This document shows positions 1 to 5,564 of a stretch of 5,564 nucleotides of DNA, in pieces. The translations under genes were made by a program, and so were the position numbers. Location of the stretch: the NCBI GenBank assembly GCA_030040695.1, contig JASHTE010000161.1, positions 1-5,564 of the forward strand, written 5' to 3'. The notes under the pieces are model-generated. The model ran no database searches, had not been told where the DNA came from, and saw only the letters and a list, made by a program, of their open reading frames with translations. Numbering within the stretch: the first letter of the stretch is position 1; each line of letters begins with the position of its first letter. This DNA is from Vulcanimicrobiota bacterium (lineage in GTDB: Bacteria > Vulcanimicrobiota > Vulcanimicrobiia > Vulcanimicrobiales > Vulcanimicrobiaceae).

Positions 1-929
1 GGGCCGCTCATCGCTGCCGCTGTCGTCGGGTCGAGAACCGGCCACGCGTGAATGAAGCGCCGAATATCCGCCTGCGTCGGCGCATGAAGTTTCCCGTGCA
101 GTGTGATGCGCGACAGCGCGGGAAGGGCGCGCAGCGGATCCGGCTGCGCAGGCGGGACGTGCACGAACGACGGGATCGCGGTCCAATGCTGCGTCAACGG
201 CAGACCGTGGAGCAAGCGTAGTGTTTCCGACGCTTGTTCCTGCACGCGCCATGAAATATCCCCGAGCAGGGGCGTCACAAACGCGACGTCGGAGGCGTCC
301 TTGCGTCTTCCAATCGCGCGCACTGCCTCGATGCGCACGATCTCGTCCCGATCGCGTAGCATGCTCCGCAAGAGCGCGTGCGGTGCGAGCGCTGCATAGC
401 CGCGGAAGATCGTCCACATCGCGAAGCGACGCACGAGCGGCGCGCGATCGTCTTGAATCGCGCGAACGAGCGCCGGAACGATCTCCGCCGCGTACGGGGT
501 GTCGGAGAGAGATTCGAGCGTTGCGGCGGCTCGCGCGCGCACGATCGAGTCGGGATCGCTGCGGAGCACGCGCTCGATCCTCGAAACCATCCCTCGTTCC
601 ATCGTTGCGGGGATGAGATGAGCGGCCGCGTATCGGTCGGCCGCGTCGAGCGCAGCGACGCGTACGGCGCCATTTGGATCGTCGAGCCCGAAGAGGATTG
701 CTCCGCTCTCTCGCCCGCTTGCGACGACTCCGATCGCATAGACCGCCAACGCTCGAACGGCGGGGCGCGGGTCGCGAAGCCGGGCGACGATCAGCGGCTC
801 CCGGGAGGGCTGCCTGGTCCGGCCCAGCGCCAGCAGGGCCTGAACGGTCGCCGGCTCGCTTGGTCTATTCCGGGGTGCGGCTGAGGCGGCTATGGCCACA
901 GTGAGGAGCAAAGCAAGCGTTCGAACCAT
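1..929 (-). CDS. Exported HEAT-repeat protein, 3' end outside the window
   Basis: The minus strand is open from an ATG at 929-927 to the left edge, giving 309 codons without a stop. A good ribosome binding site (GGAGG, 938-942) lies 8 nt upstream of the ATG. Residues 1-18 form a signal peptide (basic VR, hydrophobic LALLLTVAIAA, then ASA/AP), so the product is probably exported. Residues 46-243 hold about six HEAT-like helical repeats of 27-32 residues, with recurring D-x-x-x-x-VR-x-x-A signatures at roughly 46-74, 77-103, 117-144, 149-180, 185-211 and 215-243. Residues 245-309 leave the repeat pattern and are Pro/His-rich (HVPPAQPDP), probably a linker into a further domain beyond the edge. 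HEAT solenoids usually mediate protein-protein contacts; no catalytic motif is visible. In some families such arrays precede a peptidyl-prolyl isomerase domain, but that cannot be judged here. It is transcribed divergently from the KGG-repeat gene. Confidence 0.85.
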   Translation of the reverse strand, partial: MVRTLALLLTVAIAASAAPRNRPSEPATVQALLALGRTRQPSREPLIVARLRDPRPAVRALAVYAIGVVASGRESGAILFGLDDPNGAVRVAALDAADRYAAAHLIPATMERGMVSRIERVLRSDPDSIVRARAAATLESLSDTPYAAEIVPALVRAIQDDRAPLVRRFAMWTIFRGYAALAPHALLRSMLRDRDEIVRIEAVRAIGRRKDASDVAFVTPLLGDISWRVQEQASETLRLLHGLPLTQHWTAIPSFVHVPPAQPDPLRALPALSRITLHGKLHAPTQADIRRFIHAWPVLDPTTAAAMSG

Positions 930-1029
930 TAAAGCCGCCTCCAAGGCAAACGATGTTAGGTAGACCTACGTTCTAGATAGTGGAGCTTTCGCCGACCCCC
1001 TCCCTGGGGCGCTACAGCGAACTACAGGT
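930..1029. promoter_or_regulatory. Divergent intergenic region with inverted and direct repeats
   Basis: This 100-bp region must hold promoters for both the HEAT-repeat gene and the KGG-repeat gene, because they are transcribed away from each other. It contains the inverted repeat TAGGT-AG-ACCTA at 957-968, the palindrome TCTAGA at 972-977, and a direct repeat CTACAG at 1012-1017 and 1022-1027, spaced one helical turn (10 bp). The local sequence around 953-980 is AT-richer than its surroundings, as expected for a promoter. No convincing consensus -35/-10 pair was found on either strand: TAGATA (974-979, plus) and TAACAT (minus reading of 953-958) are the best -10-like hexamers, but neither has a good -35 partner. 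The promoter assignment rests on gene orientation; binding by a regulator is only a possibility. Confidence 0.4.
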
Positions 1030-1377
1030 ATGAAACGAATTATGAACGACACTTCCAGCCCCAAGCACGGAGCGGGCCTCTCAGTCCGGGAAGCCGGACA
1101 GAAAGGCGGCGAGACCGTGAAGAGAAAGTACGGTCCGGAATTCTACGAGCAGATCGGTCGTAAGGGTGGCCTAGCTACAAAGCAGGCTCACGGCCACACC
1201 TTCTACGAGCAGATCGGCAAGAAAGGCGGCAAGAAAGGCGGCGAGGCAACTCGCGACCGCTACGGTCCGGACTTCTATGAGCGCATCGGACAAAAAGGTG
1301 GGCAGCGCGTCAAGCAGCTCATCGAAGAGGGCAAGCGCGCCGCACTGGCCACCGAGGCCGAGGAGCGCGCAAGCTAG
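1030..1377 (+). CDS. KGG-repeat stress-type protein (GsiB/YciG-like)
   Basis: This encodes a 115-residue, very hydrophilic, Gly/Lys-rich protein with no signal peptide or membrane segment. KGG motifs occur at residues 25-27, 45-47, 65-67, 69-71 and 89-91. Each unit has the form KGG-x(5-7)-YG-x-x-FYE-x-IG-x-KGG, for example YGPEFYEQIGRKGG at 34-47. This matches the KGG (stress-induced bacterial acidophilic repeat) family, whose members include Bacillus GsiB and enterobacterial YciG and YmdF. They are small, largely disordered, LEA-like proteins associated with general stress and desiccation; their molecular role is poorly defined. The second unit has HGHTFYE in place of YGPEFYE, and the KKGGKKGG doubling comes from a 12-bp tandem duplication. 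The C-terminal tail (92-115) is a charged probable helix. ATGs at 1030 and 1042 are both possible starts; neither has a strong ribosome binding site (only AGG at 1026-1028). A strong hairpin follows the stop codon. Confidence 0.87.
   Translation: MKRIMNDTSSPKHGAGLSVREAGQKGGETVKRKYGPEFYEQIGRKGGLATKQAHGHTFYEQIGKKGGKKGGEATRDRYGPDFYERIGQKGGQRVKQLIEEGKRAALATEAEERAS
1100..1289 (+). repeat. Internal DNA repeats within the KGG gene
   Basis: The KGG units retain near-identity at the nucleotide level. TTCTACGAGCAGATCGG (17 nt) is exact at 1141-1157 and 1201-1217, with a diverged third copy at 1273-1289. TACGGTCCGGA occurs at 1129-1139 and 1261-1271. AGAAAGGCGGCGAG occurs at 1100-1113 and 1232-1245. 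AAGAAAGGCGGC is repeated in tandem at 1219-1230 and 1231-1242. The pattern indicates growth of the gene by unit duplication and suggests that repeat number could vary between strains. Confidence 0.8.
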
Positions 1378-1383
1378 ACTGAT

Positions 1384-1411
1384 CGCCGTTGCGGCATTTG
1401 CCGCAACGGCG
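1384..1411 (+). terminator. Perfect 12-bp hairpin downstream of the KGG gene, probable terminator
   Basis: CGCCGTTGCGGC (1384-1395), loop ATTT (1396-1399) and GCCGCAACGGCG (1400-1411) form a perfect 12-bp GC-rich stem starting 7 nt after the KGG stop codon. The position and stability fit a transcription terminator or an mRNA 3'-end stabiliser. No U-tract follows (the next bases are TTGAGCG), so classical intrinsic termination is not assured, and readthrough into the downstream genes is possible. Confidence 0.6.
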
Positions 1412-1440
1412 TTGAGCGCTGCGTCACGACGATCCGATCT

Positions 1441-1467
1441 CGTCGTCGGCCGATCAGGCCGGCGACG
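1441..1467 (+). other. Second strong hairpin in the spacer upstream of the secreted-protein gene
   Basis: CGTCGTCGGCC (1441-1451), loop GATCA (1452-1456) and GGCCGGCGACG (1457-1467) form an 11-bp stem with a single G-U wobble. It lies 65 nt upstream of the GTG start at 1532. It could be a leader-RNA structure or a second termination element. It also lies within the cryptic reading frame, where high GC makes hairpins more likely by chance. No T-run follows it. Confidence 0.4.
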
Positions 1468-1517
1468 TCGTTCATATACGCCTGAAGGATGCGCTGCACG
1501 TCACCATCACCAGCCTG

Positions 1518-1524
1518 AAGGAGG
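1518..1524 (+). promoter_or_regulatory. Ribosome binding site that fixes the GTG start of the secreted-protein gene
   Basis: AAGGAGG is a near-perfect anti-16S match 7 nt upstream of GTG at 1532-1534. The frame is open much further upstream (back to an ATG at 1277 inside the KGG gene), so this site, plus the signal peptide that starts immediately after it, decides the true start. The decamer GCCTGAAGGA containing part of this site also occurs at 1480-1489, giving a direct repeat with 1513-1522. Confidence 0.85.
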
Positions 1525-1531
1525 AACTCTC

Positions 1532-2215
1532 GTGATCACGCGCTCTCTCGGAGCGACGCTCGCTCTCGCTCTCATGCTTTCAGCGGCGCTCGCGTTCGCC
1601 GCGACTCCCGCTCCTAAACCCTCGCTACCGCCGGTGCCTCAGGGTGCCGAGGTTGCCTTCGTCTCCCACATCCAAAAGACGCTGCCCGCGAAGTACGCGA
1701 CCATCGCGGCGGCCGAGCGTGCCGGCTACTTCCGCTACACCAATGAAGATAGCTCCGGTTCGATCAGTTACGCGAACCTCCACTGGACGTCGGCTGACTG
1801 GAATCATCCGAGCCAGCTCTGGTACGACGTACATGGGAATTTTCTCGGAGCAGACTTCTCCGAGCCGTACGTCGCCGGCAAACCCCCATCGTTGTGGGGT
1901 GTAAATCCAGCCCGCTGGCAGTACTTCGAGGAACACGTCCACTACATTCTCCGCGCCCCGAACGGCACGATCATCTACGGCCACGCCACGAGCGCGGCGA
2001 AGTTCACGGCAGCGGGAGGAAATCTCGCCGACCCGCAGGCCGCGACACTCGTCAAGATGGGCATCGCTCAATCGACCTCGCAAGTCGTGCGCGTCTTCAC
2101 GTTCCCCGCGATCTGGGATCTCATCGTTTGGGTGAAGCCGAATCCGAACGGCGCCTTCGCCTGGATGAACCCACTCGTCCATCCGAGCGCGAACGCGGCT
2201 CACAGCGACATGTAG
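1532..2215 (+). CDS. Secreted His/Trp-rich protein of unknown function
   Basis: The product is 227 residues from the GTG start. Residues 1-23 are a clear signal peptide (TRSLG, then LALALMLSAAL, with AFA/AT cleavage after 23), followed by a Pro-rich linker (26-36, PAPKPSLPPVP). The mature part (about 38-218) is one compact globular domain rich in aromatics: eight Trp (85, 90, 97, 122, 129, 195, 200, 211) and nine His (including 84, 92, 101, 135, 137, 151, 217), with no Cys. Notable segments are AGYFRYTNED (64-73), HPSQLWYD (92-99), EEHVHYIL (133-140, an HxH motif) and FPAIWDLIVWVKPNPNGAF (191-209). The spaced His residues and HxH could form a metal site, but this is only inferred. I recognise no named family. 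Its stop is 30 bp before the next gene with no terminator between, so the two are probably cotranscribed. The GTG overlaps the TGA of a cryptic upstream frame. Confidence 0.85.
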   Translation: MITRSLGATLALALMLSAALAFAATPAPKPSLPPVPQGAEVAFVSHIQKTLPAKYATIAAAERAGYFRYTNEDSSGSISYANLHWTSADWNHPSQLWYDVHGNFLGADFSEPYVAGKPPSLWGVNPARWQYFEEHVHYILRAPNGTIIYGHATSAAKFTAAGGNLADPQAATLVKMGIAQSTSQVVRVFTFPAIWDLIVWVKPNPNGAFAWMNPLVHPSANAAHSDM

Positions 2216-2245
2216 GTCTCCGCTAGGCGGCGAACGACAACTCGA

Positions 2246-3997
2246 ATGACACGAAGAGCAGCCGGCTCACTCATCGCAGCGGCGACGCTGCTCTTCGTTG
2301 CCGCGAGCTTCTGGGGAACGGCACATCAAGGCTCGGTCATTCGATACGAGTCCTCGTTCCATGGGACGTGGCCGGTGTTCACGACGACGAGCGTCAATGC
2401 CGCAGGCAGGCGCGCCGGACTGCGCCCGGGTGACGTGCTCGATTTCGGCCGGCTTACCCCCTACCAACGCTACGCATTCGACATGTGGGATACCGGGCCG
2501 GTCTCTACGCTGCAAGGCGTCGGAAGCCAAGCCGCGCTCGGCTTCGTCGCGGTCGGTCAGACGTTGACGATCCCGTACCTGCGCAACGGCCGTGTCATCC
2601 AAATTGTCCGTCGTACCGGCCCAGCCCCGTGGAACGACCACGTCGCGGCAATATTGACCGATGTGTTCAGCGGATTCTGCGGCATCTTCGGAGCGCTTCT
2701 TATCGTCCGCGGCCGCGAGCGCCCATCGTTGCTCGGTGGTGCCTTCTTACTTGCGCTGAGCATCGGCGGGATCGATTTCATGTACGGTTTCGACGGGTTT
2801 TTTGCGATGCCCAGTTTTGCCGTCCCGAGCTTGATCATCTCAAATATCGCGATAACCCTCGCGTCGATCCTCCTCTACTTCTTCGCCGAGAGCTTCCTCC
2901 CCAAAGAGGCTCCCGCGGCGTCACGATGGATCTTTCGGGCGCTCTACGTCCCGTTTCTGATTTGCGGCACGATGCTGCAATACACGGCGCTGCGCTATCT
3001 CTTTGTCGGCGACGCGAACGCAGCCAGCACAAGCGCAATTGCCGTGACGTACCTTCTGGCCATGGTCGACGTCCTCGCTCTCCTTTGGTACGCTTCAATC
3101 GAGCAGCACCAGACCCAGCGCGTCACCGTCCGCGTCGTCTTCTGGTCGCTCCTCCTGAGCTTCTCGGGAATCGCCGTGAACGTGACTTCTGAGGGCATCT
3201 TCAATACGGAATGGCCGCTCGATGGGCTGCTCGGCCTGACAATGCTCATGATGCCGATCGGAACCGCCTACGTCGTCTTTACGAAAAATCTCTACGACGT
3301 CGACTTCTTCGTCAGTCGCGCTGCGCTCTACGGCGTCATGCTCGGTATCGTCGTCGCGGTCATCGCGCTCACGGAATCATTCCTCGATCACGTCGCGCTC
3401 GGGCGCTTCGGAAACATCGTCGTCTCGTTCGCAATCCCGATTGGGCTTGGCCTCTCCATGCGCTGGATCGGCGGCCGCGTCGAGCGCGCGCTTCAGAACA
3501 CGCTGTACCGGGACAAAACCGCCTCGCACGAGCGGTTGCGCGCCCTCGCCGACGATTTCGCCGAGGCGCACGACCCCGACGTCCTCGCGCACCAAGTGGT
3601 CATCGAGATTCACAGGACCTTCAGGTGCCCCTGCGTCGTCTATCGCCTCGACGGCGCCGCGTATGTGCCGTATTCGGCGGAAGGCTTCGATCAAGCATTG
3701 GCGCCGGTCTCTCAAGACGATCCAGCTTTCATGCGCCTGCGGCGCAGCAGGAGCACCGTCGATCTGCGTGACTTCGAGACCGCCTTGCCGCACTACGGAT
3801 TGCTCTTTCCACTCACCGTCGTCGGTCGCGTCTACGGGGCGATTCTCGTCGGCGGACGGCCGCACGAGCAATGGTACGACCCCGACGATCAAAGTGTGAT
3901 CCGGGGCCTCGCCTCAGAGCTCGCCGCCGCGTTGCTCTGGCTGCGCGACAACACCGTCACGCCGATCGTGGCGGGGGCGTTGTCATCGCGAGCGTAG
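2246..3997 (+). CDS. PDZ / multi-TM / GAF-like membrane sensor lacking a kinase domain
   Basis: The product is 583 residues. An N-terminal membrane segment (about 7-24) is followed by an extracytoplasmic PDZ-like domain (about 35-122) containing the ligand-loop motif AGLRPGD (57-63) typical of bacterial PDZ domains. About nine further membrane segments follow (approximately 136-154, 162-180, 194-214, 228-252, 264-283, 296-312, 327-346, 357-378, 388-405). A juxtamembrane helix with ERALQNTLYRD (413-423) leads into a cytoplasmic GAF-like domain (about 428-566; FPLTVVGRVYGAILVGG at 521-537 fits the last strands). This order (TM-PDZ-TMs-linker-GAF) resembles ComP-type sensor histidine kinases, in which a DHp/HATPase module follows. 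Here the chain ends 17 residues after the GAF-like domain, with no H-box, N-box or other output. It may signal through a partner or be a decayed kinase. The ribosome binding site is weak (AGGCGG at 2225-2230), fitting translation coupled to the upstream secreted-protein gene. Confidence 0.82.
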   Translation: MTRRAAGSLIAAATLLFVAASFWGTAHQGSVIRYESSFHGTWPVFTTTSVNAAGRRAGLRPGDVLDFGRLTPYQRYAFDMWDTGPVSTLQGVGSQAALGFVAVGQTLTIPYLRNGRVIQIVRRTGPAPWNDHVAAILTDVFSGFCGIFGALLIVRGRERPSLLGGAFLLALSIGGIDFMYGFDGFFAMPSFAVPSLIISNIAITLASILLYFFAESFLPKEAPAASRWIFRALYVPFLICGTMLQYTALRYLFVGDANAASTSAIAVTYLLAMVDVLALLWYASIEQHQTQRVTVRVVFWSLLLSFSGIAVNVTSEGIFNTEWPLDGLLGLTMLMMPIGTAYVVFTKNLYDVDFFVSRAALYGVMLGIVVAVIALTESFLDHVALGRFGNIVVSFAIPIGLGLSMRWIGGRVERALQNTLYRDKTASHERLRALADDFAEAHDPDVLAHQVVIEIHRTFRCPCVVYRLDGAAYVPYSAEGFDQALAPVSQDDPAFMRLRRSRSTVDLRDFETALPHYGLLFPLTVVGRVYGAILVGGRPHEQWYDPDDQSVIRGLASELAAALLWLRDNTVTPIVAGALSSRA

Positions 3998-4066
3998 CTT
4001 TTCGAGCGAGTCAGGACGACGAGCGAGGAACGTCTCCGAGTGAGGCGAGCCTCTTCTCGAGCAAAC

Positions 4067-5251
4067 TTACTCGTTGGTCCAGTAGTCTTTGAGAGCTTTG
4101 CCGCGCGAGGGATGGCGCAGTTTGCGGAGCGCCTTGGCTTCGATTTGACGGATGCGCTCACGCGTGACGCCGAACTCCTGTCCCACTTCCTCGAGCGTAC
4201 GCTGATGGCCGTCTTCCAGACCGAAGCGTAAGACGAGCACCTTGCGCTCGCGATCGGTGAGGTTCTGGAGCACGTCGGCCATCTTCTCTTTGAGGAGCAT
4301 GACGGAGGCGGCTTCTGCGGGCGCGACCGCTTCCTGATCCTCGATGAAGTCGCCGAGGTGCGAGTCCTCTTCTTCGCCGATCGGCGTTTCGAGCGAGATC
4401 GGCTCTTGCGAGATCTTCATGACCTCGCGCACCTTCTCAGGGCTCAGGCCCATCGCGCCCGCGATTTCTTCAACCGACGGCTCGCGCCCAAGCTCTTGTA
4501 GAAGCTGGCGTGAGATCTTCACGAGGCGGTTGATCGTCTCGACCATATGCACCGGGATGCGAATCGTGCGCGCTTGATCGGCGAGCGCACGCGTGATCGC
4601 CTGGCGTATCCACCATGTGGCGTAGGTTGAGAACTTGTAGCCTTTGCGGTAGTCGAACTTCTCGACGGCGCGAATCAGGCCAAGATTGCCCTCTTGAATG
4701 AGGTCGAGAAAGAGCATGCCGCGACCGACGTACTTCTTTGCAATCGAAACGACGAGACGTAAGTTCGCCTCGGTAAGCTGGCGCTTCGCCTCCTCACCGT
4801 CCGCGATGATCGCGTTGTCAGCCGTTCCGTTCTTACGCGTTTCGAGCTCTCCGCGCTCGATCCGCATGGCGAAGGCCTTCTCCTCCTCCATCGAGAGCAG
4901 CGGGACCCGCCCGATCTCTTTGAGGTACATCCGGACGGGATCGTCGAGCGAGAGACCGTCTGCAATCTGCTCTTCGTCTTCCTCGGTCTCGGTTTCGGCT
5001 TTCTCGTCTTTCTGATCGTCGACGATCTCGATGCCTTGGCTCAAAAAATCTTCATAGAGTTCCTCGACCTGGTCGGGCGTCACGTCTTCGAGCGCCTCGA
5101 GCATCACGTTGATCTGCTCGTACGTCAGCGAGCCGCTCGCCTTACCTTGGGCGATCAGCCGCTTCTTGGCCTCGTCGAGTGTCGTCGGCGGCGCCTCCGC
5201 GATCGGAGTCGCGACGGCAGCCGAGCCTTTCTTGCGTTGCGTTCGTTGCAT
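4067..5251 (-). CDS. rpoD: Primary sigma factor RpoD/SigA (sigma-70)
   Basis: The product is 394 residues and directs RNA polymerase to housekeeping promoters. All regions are present: region 1.1 (about 24-78, [11 protein letters not shown]), an acidic spacer (78-97), region 1.2 ([18 protein letters not shown], 103-120), region 2 (160-232, including the core-binding [10 protein letters not shown] at 183-192 and the -10 reading and melting segment [16 protein letters not shown] at 205-220), region 3 (235-300), the sigma finger [11 protein letters not shown] (301-311) and region 4.2 ([20 protein letters not shown] at 362-381). The aromatic melting residues (Y205, F207, Y210, W213, W214) and the -10 readers Q217 and T220 match E. 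coli Y425, F427, Y430, W433, W434, Q437 and T440. R364, E365 and R368 correspond to the -35 reading residues. The length fits compact primary sigmas without the long E. coli insert. ATG at 5251 is preferred over an in-frame TTG at 5281 because AAGGAGGT lies between them. It follows dnaG by 43 bp in the same operon. Confidence 0.97.
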   Translation of the reverse strand: MQRTQRKKGSAAVATPIAEAPPTTLDEAKKRLIAQGKASGSLTYEQINVMLEALEDVTPDQVEELYEDFLSQGIEIVDDQKDEKAETETEEDEEQIADGLSLDDPVRMYLKEIGRVPLLSMEEEKAFAMRIERGELETRKNGTADNAIIADGEEAKRQLTEANLRLVVSIAKKYVGRGMLFLDLIQEGNLGLIRAVEKFDYRKGYKFSTYATWWIRQAITRALADQARTIRIPVHMVETINRLVKISRQLLQELGREPSVEEIAGAMGLSPEKVREVMKISQEPISLETPIGEEEDSHLGDFIEDQEAVAPAEAASVMLLKEKMADVLQNLTDRERKVLVLRFGLEDGHQRTLEEVGQEFGVTRERIRQIEAKALRKLRHPSRGKALKDYWTNE

Positions 5252-5264
5252 GGCTCTCTCTCTC

Positions 5265-5272
5265 ACCTCCTT
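5265..5272 (-). promoter_or_regulatory. rpoD ribosome binding site in a purine-rich leader
   Basis: Read on the minus strand, AAGGAGGT lies 13 nt upstream of the rpoD ATG, separated from it by an alternating GA run (GAGAGAGAGAG). The spacing is longer than the usual 5-9 nt, but the site is the only strong one in the dnaG-rpoD gap. It favours ATG 5251 over TTG 5281; the GTG at 5266-5264 overlaps the site itself and is unlikely. Confidence 0.65.
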
Positions 5273-5294
5273 TCTTTCCAATTTTTTCAGAATC

Positions 5295-5564
5295 TCACTT
5301 CCTTAACTTCGACACGAGCATCTCTGATTCTTTACGCAGCTCGTCCGAAATAGGTTCCCCGGCGGTAAAGGCTTCGTCAATCCTCCGCCTCAGCTCCCGG
5401 TAGCGGCGCTCGGTATCTTCGTGCTCGATGCGCTCGGCGATGCGCTCGAGCAGGGCGCGGCGCTCCTCGCTTCCCCGAAAGCGGACGCTCGAGCTGCGGT
5501 CGCGGCTTCCCTCGGCCGCCAGCACGCGTAGCGCCGCAGCATCCTGCGCGAAGAGGGCCATCAC
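5295..5564 (-). CDS. dnaG: C-terminal end of DNA primase DnaG, 5' part outside the window
   Basis: The final 89 codons and TAA stop of a minus-strand gene entering from the right edge. The peptide is highly charged and helical (for example [20 protein letters not shown], then [20 protein letters not shown]), ending [11 protein letters not shown]. This matches the helical C-terminal domain of bacterial primase, which in the family contacts the replicative helicase DnaB/DnaC. None of the catalytic zinc-binding or TOPRIM motifs lies inside the window, so the assignment depends on the helical tail and on the position directly before rpoD, the conserved dnaG-rpoD order. The apparent start codons at the edge (GTG, ATG) are internal codons, not the gene start. 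Confidence 0.75.
   Translation of the reverse strand: MMALFAQDAAALRVLAAEGSRDRSSSVRFRGSEERRALLERIAERIEHEDTERRYRELRRRIDEAFTAGEPISDELRKESEMLVSKLRK

Larger units (their letters stand above)
1416..1535 (+). pseudogene. Cryptic 39-codon reading frame without a canonical start, possible gene remnant
   Basis: The frame whose codons begin at positions divisible by three is open from 1416 (after a TGA at 1413-1415) to a TGA at 1533-1535. It reads as a plausible protein C-terminus, with GDVVHIRLKDALHVTITSL followed by KEELS and the stop. Of its 39 sense codons most end in G or C, as in the real genes here. It has no in-frame ATG, GTG or TTG; only CTG at 1419 could serve. Its TGA overlaps the GTG start of the next gene as GTGA (1532-1535), a typical translational-coupling arrangement, and its codons contain that gene's ribosome binding site. 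One frame away, directly upstream, is a signal-peptide-like stretch LIAVAAFAATALSAA (about 1379-1423), so a frameshifted small exported protein is one explanation. I do not recognise it. A chance open frame in GC-rich DNA remains possible. Confidence 0.3.

Noticed and set aside
275..739. Minus-strand 154-codon open frame inside the HEAT gene
   Set aside because: It is a shadow in a different frame of the HEAT-repeat gene. Its peptide is Ser/Arg-rich without domain structure, while the overlapping frame has a signal peptide, a ribosome binding site and clear helical repeats.
378..884. Plus-strand 168-codon open frame opposite the HEAT gene
   Set aside because: Antisense shadow in GC-rich DNA; Arg-rich low-complexity product and no ribosome binding site noted.
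1277..1531. Upstream extension of the secreted-protein frame to the ATG at 1277
   Set aside because: The extension lies out of frame in the KGG gene and would bury a clear signal peptide internally; the GTG at 1532 has AAGGAGG at ideal spacing.
1625..2203. Minus-strand 192-codon open frame opposite the secreted-protein gene
   Set aside because: Antisense shadow; the plus-strand frame has a signal peptide, a strong ribosome binding site and aromatic-rich globular character.
3211..3771. Plus-strand 186-codon and overlapping minus-strand 171-codon (3377-3892) open frames within the sensor gene
   Set aside because: Arg-rich products typical of out-of-frame reading of GC-rich coding DNA; the sensor frame runs continuously through with membrane and GAF-like features.
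4037..4059. Imperfect hairpin in the convergent gap between the sensor gene and rpoD as a bidirectional terminator
   Set aside because: Only two 4-bp stems (GAGG/CCTC inside CGAG/CTCG) with a mismatch and a bulge and no T-run on either side; too weak to call, although a terminator is expected somewhere in 3998-4066.
5252..5281. TTG start of rpoD at 5281
   Set aside because: It would place the strong AAGGAGGT inside the coding region and has no good ribosome binding site of its own; the ATG at 5251 fits better.

Overview
The window is GC-rich and reads as bacterial chromosome. The composition, a Gram-positive/actinobacterial-style primary sigma factor encoded directly after dnaG, a KGG-repeat stress protein, and a PDZ/multi-TM/GAF sensor together suggest a soil-type lineage such as Eremiobacterota (WPS-2), Armatimonadota, Chloroflexota or Actinobacteria. 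This placement is an inference; I see no decisive taxonomic marker.

Layout. Positions 1-929 on the minus strand hold the N-terminal part of an exported HEAT-repeat protein that runs off the left edge. A divergent intergenic region of about 100 bp (930-1029) separates it from a plus-strand cluster. That cluster contains a KGG-repeat protein (1030-1377), a 154-bp spacer with two strong hairpins and a cryptic reading-frame fragment, an unrecognised secreted His/Trp-rich protein (1532-2215, GTG start with an excellent ribosome binding site), and a 583-residue membrane sensor-like protein (2246-3997). The last two genes are 30 bp apart and probably cotranscribed. A 69-bp gap (3998-4066) then separates this cluster from convergent minus-strand genes: a complete primary sigma factor rpoD/sigA (4067-5251) and the 3' end of the probable dnaG primase gene (5295-5564), which runs off the right edge.

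Functional reading. The dnaG-rpoD pair is the conserved macromolecular-synthesis operon core. The plus-strand cluster looks like an accessory envelope/stress set: a small hydrophilic stress-type protein, a secreted protein of unknown function, and a ComP-like sensory membrane protein that lacks any kinase or other output domain. A functional link among these three is inferred from order and spacing only. No tRNA, rRNA, CRISPR array, IS element or other mobile-element signature was seen, and no stretch longer than 300 bp lacks a gene.
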